A stretch of DNA of 64,000 bases from NCBI RefSeq assembly GCF_013114825.1, contig NZ_JAAVLX010000005.1:310001-374000 (forward strand). Reading direction: 5' to 3'. A program made the translations under genes and the position numbers. This DNA comes from Bradyrhizobium australiense (GTDB lineage: Bacteria; Pseudomonadota; Alphaproteobacteria; Rhizobiales; Xanthobacteraceae). Shown one piece after another: positions 17,461 to 27,108 of the stretch. The stretch's first letter is position 1. Every line of letters starts with the position of its first letter. A model generated the notes under the pieces. That model saw nothing but the letters and a program-made list of their open reading frames with translations. It was not told where the DNA came from and searched no databases.

Positions 17461-18909
17461 TTAGCGCGCGAGCGCAAGCAGCCCATTTACATCGAGATGG
17501 TTGTCGATGTGATCGGCAAGCGCATCGAGCGCGCTCTCCACCCTGGCGCGGTACTGCTGGTCTGCGGCCGGAATGTCCAGTTGCGCGAGAAATGCGCTGC
17601 GGAAATTGTCTGAAGCAAACAGGCCGTGCAGGTAGCTACCGTACACGCGTCCGTCGCTGGAAACTGCGCCTTCCGGCGCGCTGCCAACCAAAGCAAATGG
17701 CCGTGCACGGTCCGGCCCGTCGGTATGCCCGATGTGAATCTCGTAGGCCTCGATCGGCCGGTCCGTCGCGGCATGGACCGCCGCAACGCGCGTGAGAGTC
17801 TTTTGTGACGTCATCACCGTCGTCACGTCGAGAAGTCCGAGGCCGGGCGTTTCTCCCGCCGGTCCCTCGATTCCTGTCGGATCCGCCACACTGCGTCCGA
17901 GCATCTGGTAACCGCCGCAGACGCCGAGCACATGGCCGCCGCGACGATGATGCGCGAGAAGATCGATGTCCCAGCCCTGCGCGCGCAGGAAGGTTAGGTC
18001 GCCGCGTGTCGACTTCGAGCCGGGAAGGATCACGAGTTTTGCATCGCCCGGGATTGCCTCTCCAGGGCGGACCATCACAAGGTCGACATCAGGCTCGAGC
18101 TTCAGCGGATCGAGGTCGTCAAAGTTCGCGATCCGCGACAGCGCGAGAAAGGCAATCTTGCACTTGCCGACCTTGCGGGCGTCAGCAAGCCCCAGCGCAT
18201 CTTCAGCCGGAAGCTCGCTAGCGCGGGCGAAATAGGGGAGAACCCCAAATCCCCGCCAGGATGTGCGTGCCTCTATCAGCCGGTAGCCGTTGTCAAACAG
18301 CGTCGGATCGCCGCGGAACTTGTTGATGACGAAGCCGCGGATCATGGCCGCATCGTCGGCATCCAGCACGGTCTTAATGCCGACGAGCTGCGCTATTACA
18401 CCGCCGCGATCGATGTCGCCGACCAGCACGACTGGCACGTCGGCCTTGCGGGCAAAACCCATATTGGCGATATCGGCGCTCCTCAGATTAACTTCGGCTG
18501 GGCTGCCGGCGCCCTCGACCAGAACAAGATCGGCACGATCCTTCAGGCGTCCGAAACTTTCGAGGACCGGCTCCATCAGCGATGACTTCATCGCAGCGTA
18601 CGCGCGGGCTCGCAGCGTCGCCACGCGCCGTCCCTGCACGATGATCTGGGCGCCAACATCTGTCTCCGGCTTGAGCAGAACGGGATTCATGTCGGTGTGC
18701 GGCTCGACACCTGCGGCCTGCGCCTGCAATGCCTGCGCGCGTCCGATCTCGCCACCGTCGATTGTCACGGCCGCATTGTTCGACATGTTCTGCGGCTTGA
18801 AGGGCAGCACCCGATAGCCGCGCCGGGTCGCGGCGCGCGCAAGGCCGGCGACGATGAGCGACTTGCCCACGTCCGATCCCGCACCTTGGATCATCAATGC
18901 GCGCGCCAT
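17461..18909 (-). CDS. cobQ: Cobyric acid synthase CobQ
   Basis: CobQ amidates four carboxylates of adenosylcobyrinic acid a,c-diamide. The 482-residue protein has the dethiobiotin-synthetase-like P-loop region QGAGSDVGKSLIVAGLAR near residues 8-25, KPQNMSNNA, and a C-terminal glutaminase-like domain with GVCGGYQMLGR (nucleophile Cys near 333) and the late YEIHIGHT. Length and both domains are complete. It lies 25 nt after cobO on the same strand. Confidence 0.96.
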   Translation of the reverse strand: MARALMIQGAGSDVGKSLIVAGLARAATRRGYRVLPFKPQNMSNNAAVTIDGGEIGRAQALQAQAAGVEPHTDMNPVLLKPETDVGAQIIVQGRRVATLRARAYAAMKSSLMEPVLESFGRLKDRADLVLVEGAGSPAEVNLRSADIANMGFARKADVPVVLVGDIDRGGVIAQLVGIKTVLDADDAAMIRGFVINKFRGDPTLFDNGYRLIEARTSWRGFGVLPYFARASELPAEDALGLADARKVGKCKIAFLALSRIANFDDLDPLKLEPDVDLVMVRPGEAIPGDAKLVILPGSKSTRGDLTFLRAQGWDIDLLAHHRRGGHVLGVCGGYQMLGRSVADPTGIEGPAGETPGLGLLDVTTVMTSQKTLTRVAAVHAATDRPIEAYEIHIGHTDGPDRARPFALVGSAPEGAVSSDGRVYGSYLHGLFASDNFRSAFLAQLDIPAADQQYRARVESALDALADHIDNHLDVNGLLALAR

Positions 18910-18934
18910 CGAATCGGACTCCGCGGTTGATTCG

Positions 18935-19588
18935 TCAGTACTCGACGCCGGGCTGCGCCTTGATGCCGGATCGGAAGGGATGCTTCACGAGCGTCATCTC
19001 TGTGACAAGGTCGGCGGCATCGATCAATTCCTGCCTGGCATTGCGCCCCGTGAGGACGACATGCGTCATCGGCGGCTTTGAATTGCTCAGGAACTCGACC
19101 ACTTCTCCGATCTCCAGATAGTCGTAGCGAAGCGCAATATTGATCTCATCGAGAACGACCATGCGCAAGGCTTCATCGGCGATCAGCTGCTTGGCCTTTT
19201 CCCATGCGGCGCGCGCCGCGGCGATGTCCCGGGCGCGGTCCTGTGTTTCCCAGGTGAAGCCTTCACCCATGGTGTGGAATTGGCATAATTCACCAAAATG
19301 TCCGGTCAGCAGGCGGCGCTCGCCAGTTTCCCACGCACCCTTGATAAACTGCACGACGGCGCAGCAAAAGCCATGCGCGATGCACCGCATGATCATGCCA
19401 AAAGCCGAGGAGGATTTCCCCTTGCCCGCGCCGGTATGGACGATGATGAGTCCCTTCTTGCCGCTCTTGGCGGCCATCATCCGGTCGCGCGCTGCTTTTT
19501 TCTTCGCCATTTTGTCGGCATGACGGGCGTCCAGCGAGGCCTCGGAGGTCACGGTTTCATCCTCAGCGGCATCAGGTTCGGAAGTCAT
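18935..19588 (-). CDS. cobO: Cob(I)yrinic acid a,c-diamide adenosyltransferase CobO
   Basis: CobO transfers the adenosyl group of ATP to cobalt(I). The 217-residue protein has the P-loop HTGAGKGKSSSAFG near residue 50, VVQFIKGAWETGER, and VVLDEINIALRYDYL near 145. The ATG at 19588 has AAAGGAG eight nt upstream; a longer reading frame reaches into the riboswitch region and is not needed. It forms a minus-strand pair with cobQ and diverges from the riboswitch-controlled cobW-cobN unit. Confidence 0.95.
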   Translation of the reverse strand: MTSEPDAAEDETVTSEASLDARHADKMAKKKAARDRMMAAKSGKKGLIIVHTGAGKGKSSSAFGMIMRCIAHGFCCAVVQFIKGAWETGERRLLTGHFGELCQFHTMGEGFTWETQDRARDIAAARAAWEKAKQLIADEALRMVVLDEINIALRYDYLEIGEVVEFLSNSKPPMTHVVLTGRNARQELIDAADLVTEMTLVKHPFRSGIKAQPGVEY

Positions 19589-19642
19589 CGGCACGCTCCT
19601 TTGGCTTGACAAGTTGCACGCTTTTGCAAATGGTGGGGTGGC

Positions 19643-19830
19643 GTTGGTTCCTGTCCTACGACAGGCGAAGAGGGAATGCGATAGGACTCTGGCCTTGAAA
19701 GCTTGAGCCTGAAACGCAGCCGCCCCCGCGACCGTGACCGGAGAGATCTTCAAGAGCCACTGACCCGTCAGGGTTGGGAAGGCGGAGATCGAAGGGAAAA
19801 CCTGCTCCGCAAGCCGGGAGACCTGCCAGC
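19643..19830 (+). promoter_or_regulatory. Cobalamin riboswitch 1
   Basis: The core elements appear in order: GGTTCC at 19646, GGGAA at 19672, the GCCGCCCCCGCGACCGTGACC block near 19720, AGCCACTG at 19755, TGGGAAGGCG at 19774 and a B12 box GCCGGGAGACCTGCC at 19814-19828. The orientation is plus, toward the DUF1636 gene and cobW-cobN. Adenosylcobalamin binding would shut these genes off. The leader continues about 100 nt to the start codon. Confidence 0.93.
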
Positions 19831-19934
19831 GCAGAGACTTGAGACCGGCGGACGGGGTGCTCCGCGACGGCAACGAACCCTTATGTCTATGGTTCGTGCG
19901 CCTCATCGCCTCCGCCAAAACGTCGAGGAGGGCG

Positions 19935-20309
19935 ATGACCGTCACGCTTCATGTCTGCATCACCTGCCGTTCCGGCCAATCCTTGAGGGAAGGCGAGACC
20001 GCGCCGGGCGCGCGTCTGCATAGCGCCATCCTTCAGGCTGGCGTGCCCGAAGGCGTCAGCGTCGTTCCGGTCGAGTGCCTGTCCGCCTGCAGCCAGGGCT
20101 GCTCGATTGCTCTCAGCGCGCCGCGACGCTGGTCCTATGTCTACGGACGCCTATCCGATGCAAACGCGCCGGACGTAGTTGCTGGAGCTGCGGCCTATGC
20201 GGCGGCGCCCGACGGCATCGTGCCGTGGCGCAGCCGGCCGGAGATCTTCCGCAAACAATCGCTTGCCCGCATTCCACCCATCACCATCCTGCCGGAGCCC
20301 GCAGAATGA
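19935..20309 (+). CDS. DUF1636 family protein of cobalamin cluster
   Basis: A 124-residue protein of the DUF1636 type, ferredoxin-like by its cysteines: CITCRSGQ at residues 7-10 and CLSACSQGCS near 50-59. This spacing could hold a 2Fe-2S cluster. Such genes commonly stand beside cobW and cobN under B12 riboswitches, so a role in cobalt insertion or redox supply is possible but not proven. ATG 19935 has GAGGAGG upstream; the stop overlaps the cobW start. Confidence 0.85.
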   Translation: MTVTLHVCITCRSGQSLREGETAPGARLHSAILQAGVPEGVSVVPVECLSACSQGCSIALSAPRRWSYVYGRLSDANAPDVVAGAAAYAAAPDGIVPWRSRPEIFRKQSLARIPPITILPEPAE

Positions 20310-21340
20310 ACACGCTCGCCAAGGTTCCGGTCACGGTCGTCACCGGCTTTCTCGGTTCGGGCAAGACGACGCTGATCCAGCATCTGATCGCCAACGCGAA
20401 TGGCAAGAAGCTTGCGGTGCTCGTCAACGAGTTCGGCAGCGAGGGCGTGGACGGAGAGATCCTGAAATCCTGCGCGGATGTCAATTGTCCCGCCGAGAAC
20501 ATCCTCGAGCTCGCCAATGGCTGCATCTGCTGCACGGTGGCCGATGACTTCATTCCCGCCATGGAGCAGCTGCTCTCGCGCCGCGTGAAGCCCGACCATA
20601 TCCTGATCGAGACATCGGGATTGGCCTTGCCGAAGCCGCTGCTCAAGGCGTTCGATTGGCCGGAGATCCGCTCGCGGATCACCGTCGACGGCGTGATCGC
20701 GCTGGCGGATGCCGAGGCTGTGGCGGCCGGCCGCTTTGCGCCCGATCCCGTTGCGGTGGAAGCGCAGCGTGCGGCCGATGAAAACCTCGATCACGAGACG
20801 CCGCTGTCGGAAGTGTTCGAGGATCAGATCGCGTGCGCGGATATCGTCCTGCTCACCAAGGCGGATCTTGCCGGCGTTCAAGGACTTGAAGCGGCCAAGG
20901 CGGCGATTGGCGCCGAAATGCCGCGTCGCGTGCCGATGTTGCCGGTCATCGACGGCGCAGTCGATGCGCGTATCATCCTTGGTCTCGAAGCGGCAGCGGA
21001 AGACGATCTCGCCGCGCGCCCGTCGCACCACGACGGCGAGGACGAGCACGAACACAACGATTTTGCCTCCGTTGTCGTCGAACTCCCGGAAGTTGCCGAT
21101 ATCGAAGCGCTGGTCGCATCGATCCAGCGACTTGCGCGTGAGCAGAATGTGCTGCGCGCTAAGGGATATATCGCAATTGCGGGCAGGCCGATGCGATTGC
21201 TCGTGCAATCGGTCGGGGAGCGGGTGCGGCATCAGTTCGATATGCCCTGGGGCACGCGGCCAAGGCAGTCGAAATTGGTTCTGATCGGTGAACACGACGA
21301 TATCGATGAGGCCGCCATCAGGGCGGGACTTGGTGTCTGA
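20306..21340 (+). CDS. cobW: Cobalt-handling GTPase CobW
   Basis: CobW is a G3E-family GTPase thought to deliver cobalt to the CobN chelatase. The 344-residue protein has the P-loop GFLGSGKTT near residues 14-22, the metal-binding CICC motif (NGCICCTV near 71-78), the NKXD-like TKAD near 190 and a His/Glu-rich linker (HHDGEDEHEHND near 241-252) that could bind metal. It overlaps both its neighbours by a few bases. Confidence 0.95.
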   Translation: MNTLAKVPVTVVTGFLGSGKTTLIQHLIANANGKKLAVLVNEFGSEGVDGEILKSCADVNCPAENILELANGCICCTVADDFIPAMEQLLSRRVKPDHILIETSGLALPKPLLKAFDWPEIRSRITVDGVIALADAEAVAAGRFAPDPVAVEAQRAADENLDHETPLSEVFEDQIACADIVLLTKADLAGVQGLEAAKAAIGAEMPRRVPMLPVIDGAVDARIILGLEAAAEDDLAARPSHHDGEDEHEHNDFASVVVELPEVADIEALVASIQRLAREQNVLRAKGYIAIAGRPMRLLVQSVGERVRHQFDMPWGTRPRQSKLVLIGEHDDIDEAAIRAGLGV

Positions 21341-24300
21341 TGCACGTCGTGTTTCGCGAGAGCCGCGGTCTTGAGGAGACCGCGATCCCTAGGGATCTCG
21401 GCCAGGACCCGGCCGACCTTGTCGTGCTCTCGTTCTCGGACAGCGATCTCGCCGCGTTCGCGTCCGGCTGGCAGCGTGGGCGTACTTGCCTGCCGTCGCT
21501 GAGGCTCGCGAACCTTGCGGAACTGCGTCATCCGCTTTCGGTCGATACCTATATCGAGCGGACGCTATCGCATGCGCGCGGCGTACTGGTGCGCCTGATC
21601 GGTGGCGAGTCCTACTGGCCATATGGACTGGCTGCCCTGCATCAATTGGCCAAGGACCGCGACATCGCGCTTGCGGTGCTGCCAGGTGATGGTCGCGACG
21701 ACCCGCGGCTGGATGCGCTCTCAACAGTGCCTGCCTTGACGCTCGGACGGCTGAAGGCATTGTGCGACAAGGGCGGAGCAATGGCGGCGCAGGCGGCAAT
21801 CGCGCAGCTTGCATTGGCCTCGGGACTTTATGCGGGGCCTGTCGTCGGCGAGATCGAAATCTCCGAGATCGGTTTTTACGATCCAGATCGGGGCGCAATC
21901 GCGGTGCTGCGAAATTCCTGCCAGCCGCGCGCGCTGATCACCTTCTATCGTTCCTATCTCACCTCGGCAGATACCGCCCCGGTCGACGCGCTGATCACAG
22001 CACTGCGGCAAAAGGATTTTGATGCCTATGGCGTATTCGTCACATCGCTAAAGGCCGCCGGTGTGGCGGACTGGCTGAAGGGGCAGTTCGAGCAATGCCC
22101 GCCTGCAGTGATCGTCAATGCAACCGCCTTCTCTGCGGCCGCCGACGACGGTACGACGCCTTTCGATGCCGCCTCCTGTCCGGTGTTCCAGGTTGCATTG
22201 TCGACGGCCCGGCGCGAGGATTGGGCAGAGTCGCTTCGCGGTCTCTCACCGGGCGATCTGGCGATGCATGTAGCGTTGCCGGAGATTGACGGCCGGCTAT
22301 TTGCGGGCGTGGCCAGCTTCAAGTCGGCGGGTGAGCGCGATCCCGATCTGCAATTTGCGCATCTGGCGCACAGGCCTGACGACGAACGTGTCGGTTCGGT
22401 CGTGGATCGGGTGGTAGCCTGGCACAGGCTCGCGGACAAGCCGGCAGGCGTGAAGCGGCTGGCGATTGTGCTCTCGAACTATCCGGGCCGTCCGCACCAG
22501 CTCGCGCATGCGGTTGGGCTCGACGCGCTCGCTTCGGTCGAAACGCTGCTGTCCCATCTCGAAGCTGCTGGTTACGACGTGAAAGCTGCGGGAGCGTTCG
22601 GTGAAACTCTCCAGCGGGAGGAATTGATCTTTAGCGTTGCGGATTACCGCACGGAACTGGCGAGGCTTTCGCGCTCATTACAGGATGACCTTGCGCGCGC
22701 CTGGGGCGCCCCGGAGAACGATCCCGCCTGTCGTGGTGGCGAATTTCATTTCGCAGCGATCCAGTGTGGCAAGGCGATTATCGCCGTTCAGCCTGAACGC
22801 AGTGATGTTACCAATCGTGACGCTGAGTATCATGATCTTTCCCGCACGCCTCGCCACGCCTATGTCGCATTCTATCTTTGGCTCAGGCAGCAAAAGGTCG
22901 ACGCGGTCGTCCATATGGGCGCTCACGGAACGCTGGAATGGCTGCCCGGCAAGTCCGTGGCGCTGTCCGCTGCCTGTTGGCCTGAAGCGCTGATCGGCGA
23001 CATGCCCGTGATCTATCCCTTCATCGTCAACGATCCCGGCGAGGCCGCGCAGGCCAAGCGGCGCATCGGCGCGGTCACGATTGGGCATTTGCCGCCACCA
23101 TTGGCTCGGGCGGCGTTGCCTCAAGGCCTGCGCCGGCTCGAGCAACTGCTCGATGAATATTCGACGGCCGATGGTCTCGATCCGGCGCGCCGCCAGCGCC
23201 TAATCGCGTCGATTCGCGATGAAGCGCGTGCCGCGGGACTGGAAGAGGATCTCGGGCTTGGCGCCTCGGCTGCGGCGGCTGAGGCAATTCCCCGGATCGA
23301 TCGCTTTGTCTGCGACCTCAAGGAAAGCCAGTTCGGCGATGGCCTGCATGTGTTCGGCCGCGGGGCTTGCGGCGAGGCGGAGAAGCGCGCGCTGCTTGAC
23401 GCTCTCTCTGGTAGGCGCGTTGCTCCGGGGCCGGCAGGCTCGCCCTATCGCGGGCGGCGCGATGTGCTGCCGACCGGACGCAATCTGTTCGCCGTCGATC
23501 CCCGCGCAGTGCCGACACCGTCCGCGCATGTGGAGGGGATCAAGCTCGCCGAGGAATTGCTGCGCCGTCACCTGCAGGATCACGGCGACTGGCCGAGGGG
23601 GCTGCTGGTTAATCTCTGGGGATCATCCACCATGCGCACCGCAGGCCAGGATTTCGCGATGGCCCTGCACCTGGCAGGCATCGCGCCGCGCTGGGACCAC
23701 GGATCGGGCCGGGTGTCGGGTTATGAGATCATCGCACCAGCGGCTCTTGGTCGGCCGCGCATCGACGTGACGCTTCGCGTGTCGGGACTGTTTCGCGACG
23801 TCTTTTCATCTCTTGCGCAATTGTTCGCGGCAGCGACCCAAGCGCTTTCGGAACGCGATGAGGAGGGCGACGAAAATCCCTATCGCCATCGCGCGGCGCG
23901 TGTGTTTGGACCCCGTCCGGGGCAGTACGGTGTCGGTATGGCATCGATGCCGGATCTCTTCACGGCGGGGACGCGCAACGCGGCCGGTGAAGCCTGGCTG
24001 TCGGCTTCGTCTTGGGCATTCGCGTCCGACGGCACGATGCGGCCTGATCGCACAGGTGTCGAGGCAAGGCTCGTCGCCGCTACTGCCTTCGTCCATGTGC
24101 AGGACCTGCCGGAAACGGATCTGCTGCTCGCCGCAGACTATGCCGTGCATGAGGCGGGCCTAGCGGCTGCGGCGGCGCGCCTGGGCGCGGCCACACCATC
24201 GCTCTACCACCTCGACGCGACACATCCCGATCAGCCGCGTGCTCGCTCGTTGACCGAGGAAATTTCGCGCGTCGTGCGTGCGCGTGCGGCCAATCCAAAA

Positions 24301-24585
24301 TGGATCGCCGGCATGATGCGCCACGGCTTTCGGGGCGCGGCGGAAATTGCTGCCACGCTAGAGCATATGGCCAGCTTTGCACATCTTGCCGATGCGGTGC
24401 CCACGCATCTCTTCGATCTCTATTACGACGCGACGCTTGGCAGCGACAACGTGCGAACTTTCATGGCGCGCGAGAATCCGGCGGCGCTCGCGGCGATCGA
24501 GACTTGCTTCACCCGTTTGCATCAAGCTTCGCTCTGGCGGACACGGCGCAATTCGATTGCGGCCGCGCTGCGGGAGGCTTCATGA
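21340..24585 (+). CDS. cobN: Aerobic cobaltochelatase large subunit CobN
   Basis: CobN is the large subunit of the ATP-dependent chelatase that inserts cobalt into hydrogenobyrinic acid a,c-diamide. At 1081 residues it is somewhat short but within the family range. Typical blocks include YHDLSRTPRHAYVAFYLWLR, VHMGAHGTLEWLPGKSVALS near 530, GLHVFGRG, TGRNLFAVDPRAVPTPSA and WGSSTMRTAGQDFAMAL. Its partner subunits CobS and CobT of the chelatase are not in this window. Confidence 0.95.
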   Translation: MHVVFRESRGLEETAIPRDLGQDPADLVVLSFSDSDLAAFASGWQRGRTCLPSLRLANLAELRHPLSVDTYIERTLSHARGVLVRLIGGESYWPYGLAALHQLAKDRDIALAVLPGDGRDDPRLDALSTVPALTLGRLKALCDKGGAMAAQAAIAQLALASGLYAGPVVGEIEISEIGFYDPDRGAIAVLRNSCQPRALITFYRSYLTSADTAPVDALITALRQKDFDAYGVFVTSLKAAGVADWLKGQFEQCPPAVIVNATAFSAAADDGTTPFDAASCPVFQVALSTARREDWAESLRGLSPGDLAMHVALPEIDGRLFAGVASFKSAGERDPDLQFAHLAHRPDDERVGSVVDRVVAWHRLADKPAGVKRLAIVLSNYPGRPHQLAHAVGLDALASVETLLSHLEAAGYDVKAAGAFGETLQREELIFSVADYRTELARLSRSLQDDLARAWGAPENDPACRGGEFHFAAIQCGKAIIAVQPERSDVTNRDAEYHDLSRTPRHAYVAFYLWLRQQKVDAVVHMGAHGTLEWLPGKSVALSAACWPEALIGDMPVIYPFIVNDPGEAAQAKRRIGAVTIGHLPPPLARAALPQGLRRLEQLLDEYSTADGLDPARRQRLIASIRDEARAAGLEEDLGLGASAAAAEAIPRIDRFVCDLKESQFGDGLHVFGRGACGEAEKRALLDALSGRRVAPGPAGSPYRGRRDVLPTGRNLFAVDPRAVPTPSAHVEGIKLAEELLRRHLQDHGDWPRGLLVNLWGSSTMRTAGQDFAMALHLAGIAPRWDHGSGRVSGYEIIAPAALGRPRIDVTLRVSGLFRDVFSSLAQLFAAATQALSERDEEGDENPYRHRAARVFGPRPGQYGVGMASMPDLFTAGTRNAAGEAWLSASSWAFASDGTMRPDRTGVEARLVAATAFVHVQDLPETDLLLAADYAVHEAGLAAAAARLGAATPSLYHLDATHPDQPRARSLTEEISRVVRARAANPKWIAGMMRHGFRGAAEIAATLEHMASFAHLADAVPTHLFDLYYDATLGSDNVRTFMARENPAALAAIETCFTRLHQASLWRTRRNSIAAALREAS

Positions 24586-25745
24586 GCGCTGTTGCGATCA
24601 AGGGCTGGTGCCCCAGCGCCTTACGGCCGATGCGGTCGGGGGATGGGCTCTTGGTTCGCATCCGGCCGCACGGTGGCCGGCTCGATCCGAAGCAGGCAGC
24701 GGGAATTGCGGTGCTGGCCGAGTGCTACGGCAACGGCCTGATCGATCTGACCAGCCGGGCCAACCTGCAAATCAGGGGTGTCAGTGATCAAGGTCATCGT
24801 CCCTTGATCGAGGAACTATCACGGCTGCACTTGCTCGATCCCGATCCGGACTCGGAAGCGCGGCGCAACATCCTTGTCACGCCCTTCTGGAGCGAAAGTG
24901 ACGATACCTGTTTTCTCGCAGCAGAACTTGAACACGGGCTTGTGATGGGACCGCCCGGCCTGCCGACCAAATTCGGCTTCGCCGTTGATTGCAGCACAGA
25001 GCCTGCGCTGGCCGGCGCCTCCGCCGACATCCGCATCGAGCGCAGCATCGCGGGAGAGCTGATCGTGCGTGCCGACGGTGCGGAGCATGGTCGTCCCGTC
25101 TCGCGGAGAGAAGCGGTAAGCGTTGCGCTCGCGCTTGCCGAGTGGTTTGTCGATTCGGGCGGAGCCGGGGAGGGCAGAGGGCGAATGAGAGCGCATGTCG
25201 GGACTGGCACAAAACTGCCCGACGCGCTTCGTGGCAAGGTCAAGCCGGCTTGCATGACCGCGGAGCCGCGTCCCGGACTTTATCCGCAAGGCGCGATGAT
25301 CGCTGCGGCTTTCGGACAGCTGACACATGCCGCGCTCAGCCATCTTGCCGGATGCTCGCAAGGATTACGGATGACGCCCTGGCGCATGATTGTGGCGGAA
25401 GAATTGCGCGAAATGCCCCACTGCGAGGGCCTCGTCACCCAAGCGGACGATCCCATTCTGCGCGTCGTCGCCTGCAGCGGTGCGCCCGCCTGCTGCGAGG
25501 CGCATTCCGATACTCGTGCACTTGCAGCAGCGCTTGCGCCGCATATTGCCGCGGACGAGAAGCTTCACGTCTCTGGCTGTGCCAAAGGCTGTGCCCATTC
25601 GGGGGCTGCCGCGCTCACCCTTGTTGCGACCCGCGAGGGATTTGATGTCATCCGCAGCGGCTCAACGCGGGATACGCCTAGCCAGCGTGGAGTAAGCGCA
25701 GGCCGAATGATCGCGGATCCTTCCGTTCTAACGGGAGCGCACTGA
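24582..25745 (+). CDS. cobG: Precorrin-3B synthase CobG
   Basis: CobG is the iron-sulfur monooxygenase that makes precorrin-3B with O2, which marks the pathway as aerobic. The 387-residue protein belongs to the sulfite/nitrite reductase family: SRANLQIRGV near residue 58, and the [4Fe-4S] ligands in CSGAPACCEA near 297-306 and HVSGCAKGCAHSG near 327-339. ATG 24582 overlaps the cobN stop. Confidence 0.94.
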   Translation: MSAVAIKGWCPSALRPMRSGDGLLVRIRPHGGRLDPKQAAGIAVLAECYGNGLIDLTSRANLQIRGVSDQGHRPLIEELSRLHLLDPDPDSEARRNILVTPFWSESDDTCFLAAELEHGLVMGPPGLPTKFGFAVDCSTEPALAGASADIRIERSIAGELIVRADGAEHGRPVSRREAVSVALALAEWFVDSGGAGEGRGRMRAHVGTGTKLPDALRGKVKPACMTAEPRPGLYPQGAMIAAAFGQLTHAALSHLAGCSQGLRMTPWRMIVAEELREMPHCEGLVTQADDPILRVVACSGAPACCEAHSDTRALAAALAPHIAADEKLHVSGCAKGCAHSGAAALTLVATREGFDVIRSGSTRDTPSQRGVSAGRMIADPSVLTGAH

Positions 25746-26374
25746 TGCCGCACGTCTATGAAACCGATGGTGCGGCGATCTACCGTCAATCCTTCGCCAC
25801 CATCCGCGCCGAGGCGGACCTTGAGCGCTTTTCGGCCGACGAGGAGCCGGTCGTCGTTCGCATGATCCATGCCGCTGGCATGGTCAGTCTCGAATCCTGC
25901 ATCCGCTTCACGCCCGGCATGGCGCGCATCGCGCGGGCTGCGCTTCAGAACGCCGCGCCTATCCTCTGCGACGCACGCATGGTTTCGGAGGGAATTACGC
26001 GTGCGCGCCTGCCGGCCGGCAACGCCATCATCTGTACGCTTGACGATCCCGCGGTTCCCTCCCTCGCGCAATCCATGCGCAATACCCGCTCAGCCGCAGC
26101 GCTGGAATTGTGGAGGCCGCATCTAAACGGCGCGATCGTCGCTATTGGCAATGCGCCGACCGCGCTGTTTCACCTGCTCAACATGCTGGAGGATCGCAAC
26201 TGTCCAAGACCTGCAGCGATCATCGGTTGTCCGGTCGGCTTTGTTGGCGCGGCTGAAGCCAAGTTTGCGCTGATGGCTGACCAGCCTGCGCCGGCGCTGA
26301 CGGTCGAGGGGCGCCTTGGCGGCTCGGCAATCACGGTCGCCGCCGTGAACGCGCTGGCGAGCCGGAACGAATAG
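25745..26374 (+). CDS. cobH: Precorrin-8X methylmutase CobH
   Basis: CobH moves a methyl group from C11 to C12 to give hydrogenobyrinic acid. The 209-residue protein has the catalytic-His region VVRMIHAAGM (His near 42), CDARMVSEGI and ALFHLLNMLE, and IIGCPVGFVGAAEAK near the C-terminus. It overlaps cobG by one base and is two nt from cobI. Confidence 0.95.
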   Translation: MPHVYETDGAAIYRQSFATIRAEADLERFSADEEPVVVRMIHAAGMVSLESCIRFTPGMARIARAALQNAAPILCDARMVSEGITRARLPAGNAIICTLDDPAVPSLAQSMRNTRSAAALELWRPHLNGAIVAIGNAPTALFHLLNMLEDRNCPRPAAIIGCPVGFVGAAEAKFALMADQPAPALTVEGRLGGSAITVAAVNALASRNE

Positions 26375-26376
26375 CC

Positions 26377-27108
26377 ATGGGGCGCATCATCTGTTGCGGC
26401 CTTGGGCCAGGAAATCCGGACCTCATGAGCGTGCGCGCCGATCGTGAGCTCCGTGCGGCCAAGCACGTGGCCTATTTCCGAAAGAAGGGACGGCCCGGCC
26501 AGGCGCGCCGCATCGTCGATGGACTACTGGCAAAGGACGTCTGCGAATATCCGATGGAGTATCCGGTCACGACGGAGATCGCCTTCGACCGTCCGGAATA
26601 TGTTCGCCTCCTTGCAGGCTTCTACGACGAGTGGGCGGAGCGTCTTGCGCGGCTTGCCCGCGCATTCGACGTCGTCATTCTCTGCGAGGGCGATCCCTAC
26701 TTCTACGGCTCCTTCATGCACCTGCGTGCACGTCTGCAGGCCCGCGTCGAAATCGAGGTGATCGCCGGCATTCCCGGCATGGCTGGCTGCTGGAATTCGG
26801 TCGGCCTGCCGATCGCCCTCGGCGACGATGTGATGACGGTGCTGATGGGTACGCTATCGGAACACGAGCTCGAGCAACGCGCGCGCAATTCCGATGCGCT
26901 CGTCATCATGAAGACCGGGCGCAATCTGAAGAAGGTGCGCCGCGCGCTTGCCGCCGCCGGCCGCCTTGGCGAGGCATGGCTGATCGAACGCGGCACCATG
27001 CCGGGTGAGCGCGTCGTGCGGCTGAGGGACCTGGACGAGACCGAGTGTCCCTATTTCGCGATCGTACTCGTGCATGGGCAGGGACGCCGGATGGGGGCGG
27101 CCGAATGA
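26377..27108 (+). CDS. cobI: Precorrin-2 C(20)-methyltransferase CobI
   Basis: CobI methylates precorrin-2 at C20 with SAM. The 243-residue protein has the class III methyltransferase start GLGPGNPDLMSVRADREL, CEGDPYFYGSFMHL near 107 and VIAGIPGMAG near 127. It follows cobH by two nt and overlaps cobJ, whose start lies inside its end. Confidence 0.95.
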   Translation: MGRIICCGLGPGNPDLMSVRADRELRAAKHVAYFRKKGRPGQARRIVDGLLAKDVCEYPMEYPVTTEIAFDRPEYVRLLAGFYDEWAERLARLARAFDVVILCEGDPYFYGSFMHLRARLQARVEIEVIAGIPGMAGCWNSVGLPIALGDDVMTVLMGTLSEHELEQRARNSDALVIMKTGRNLKKVRRALAAAGRLGEAWLIERGTMPGERVVRLRDLDETECPYFAIVLVHGQGRRMGAAE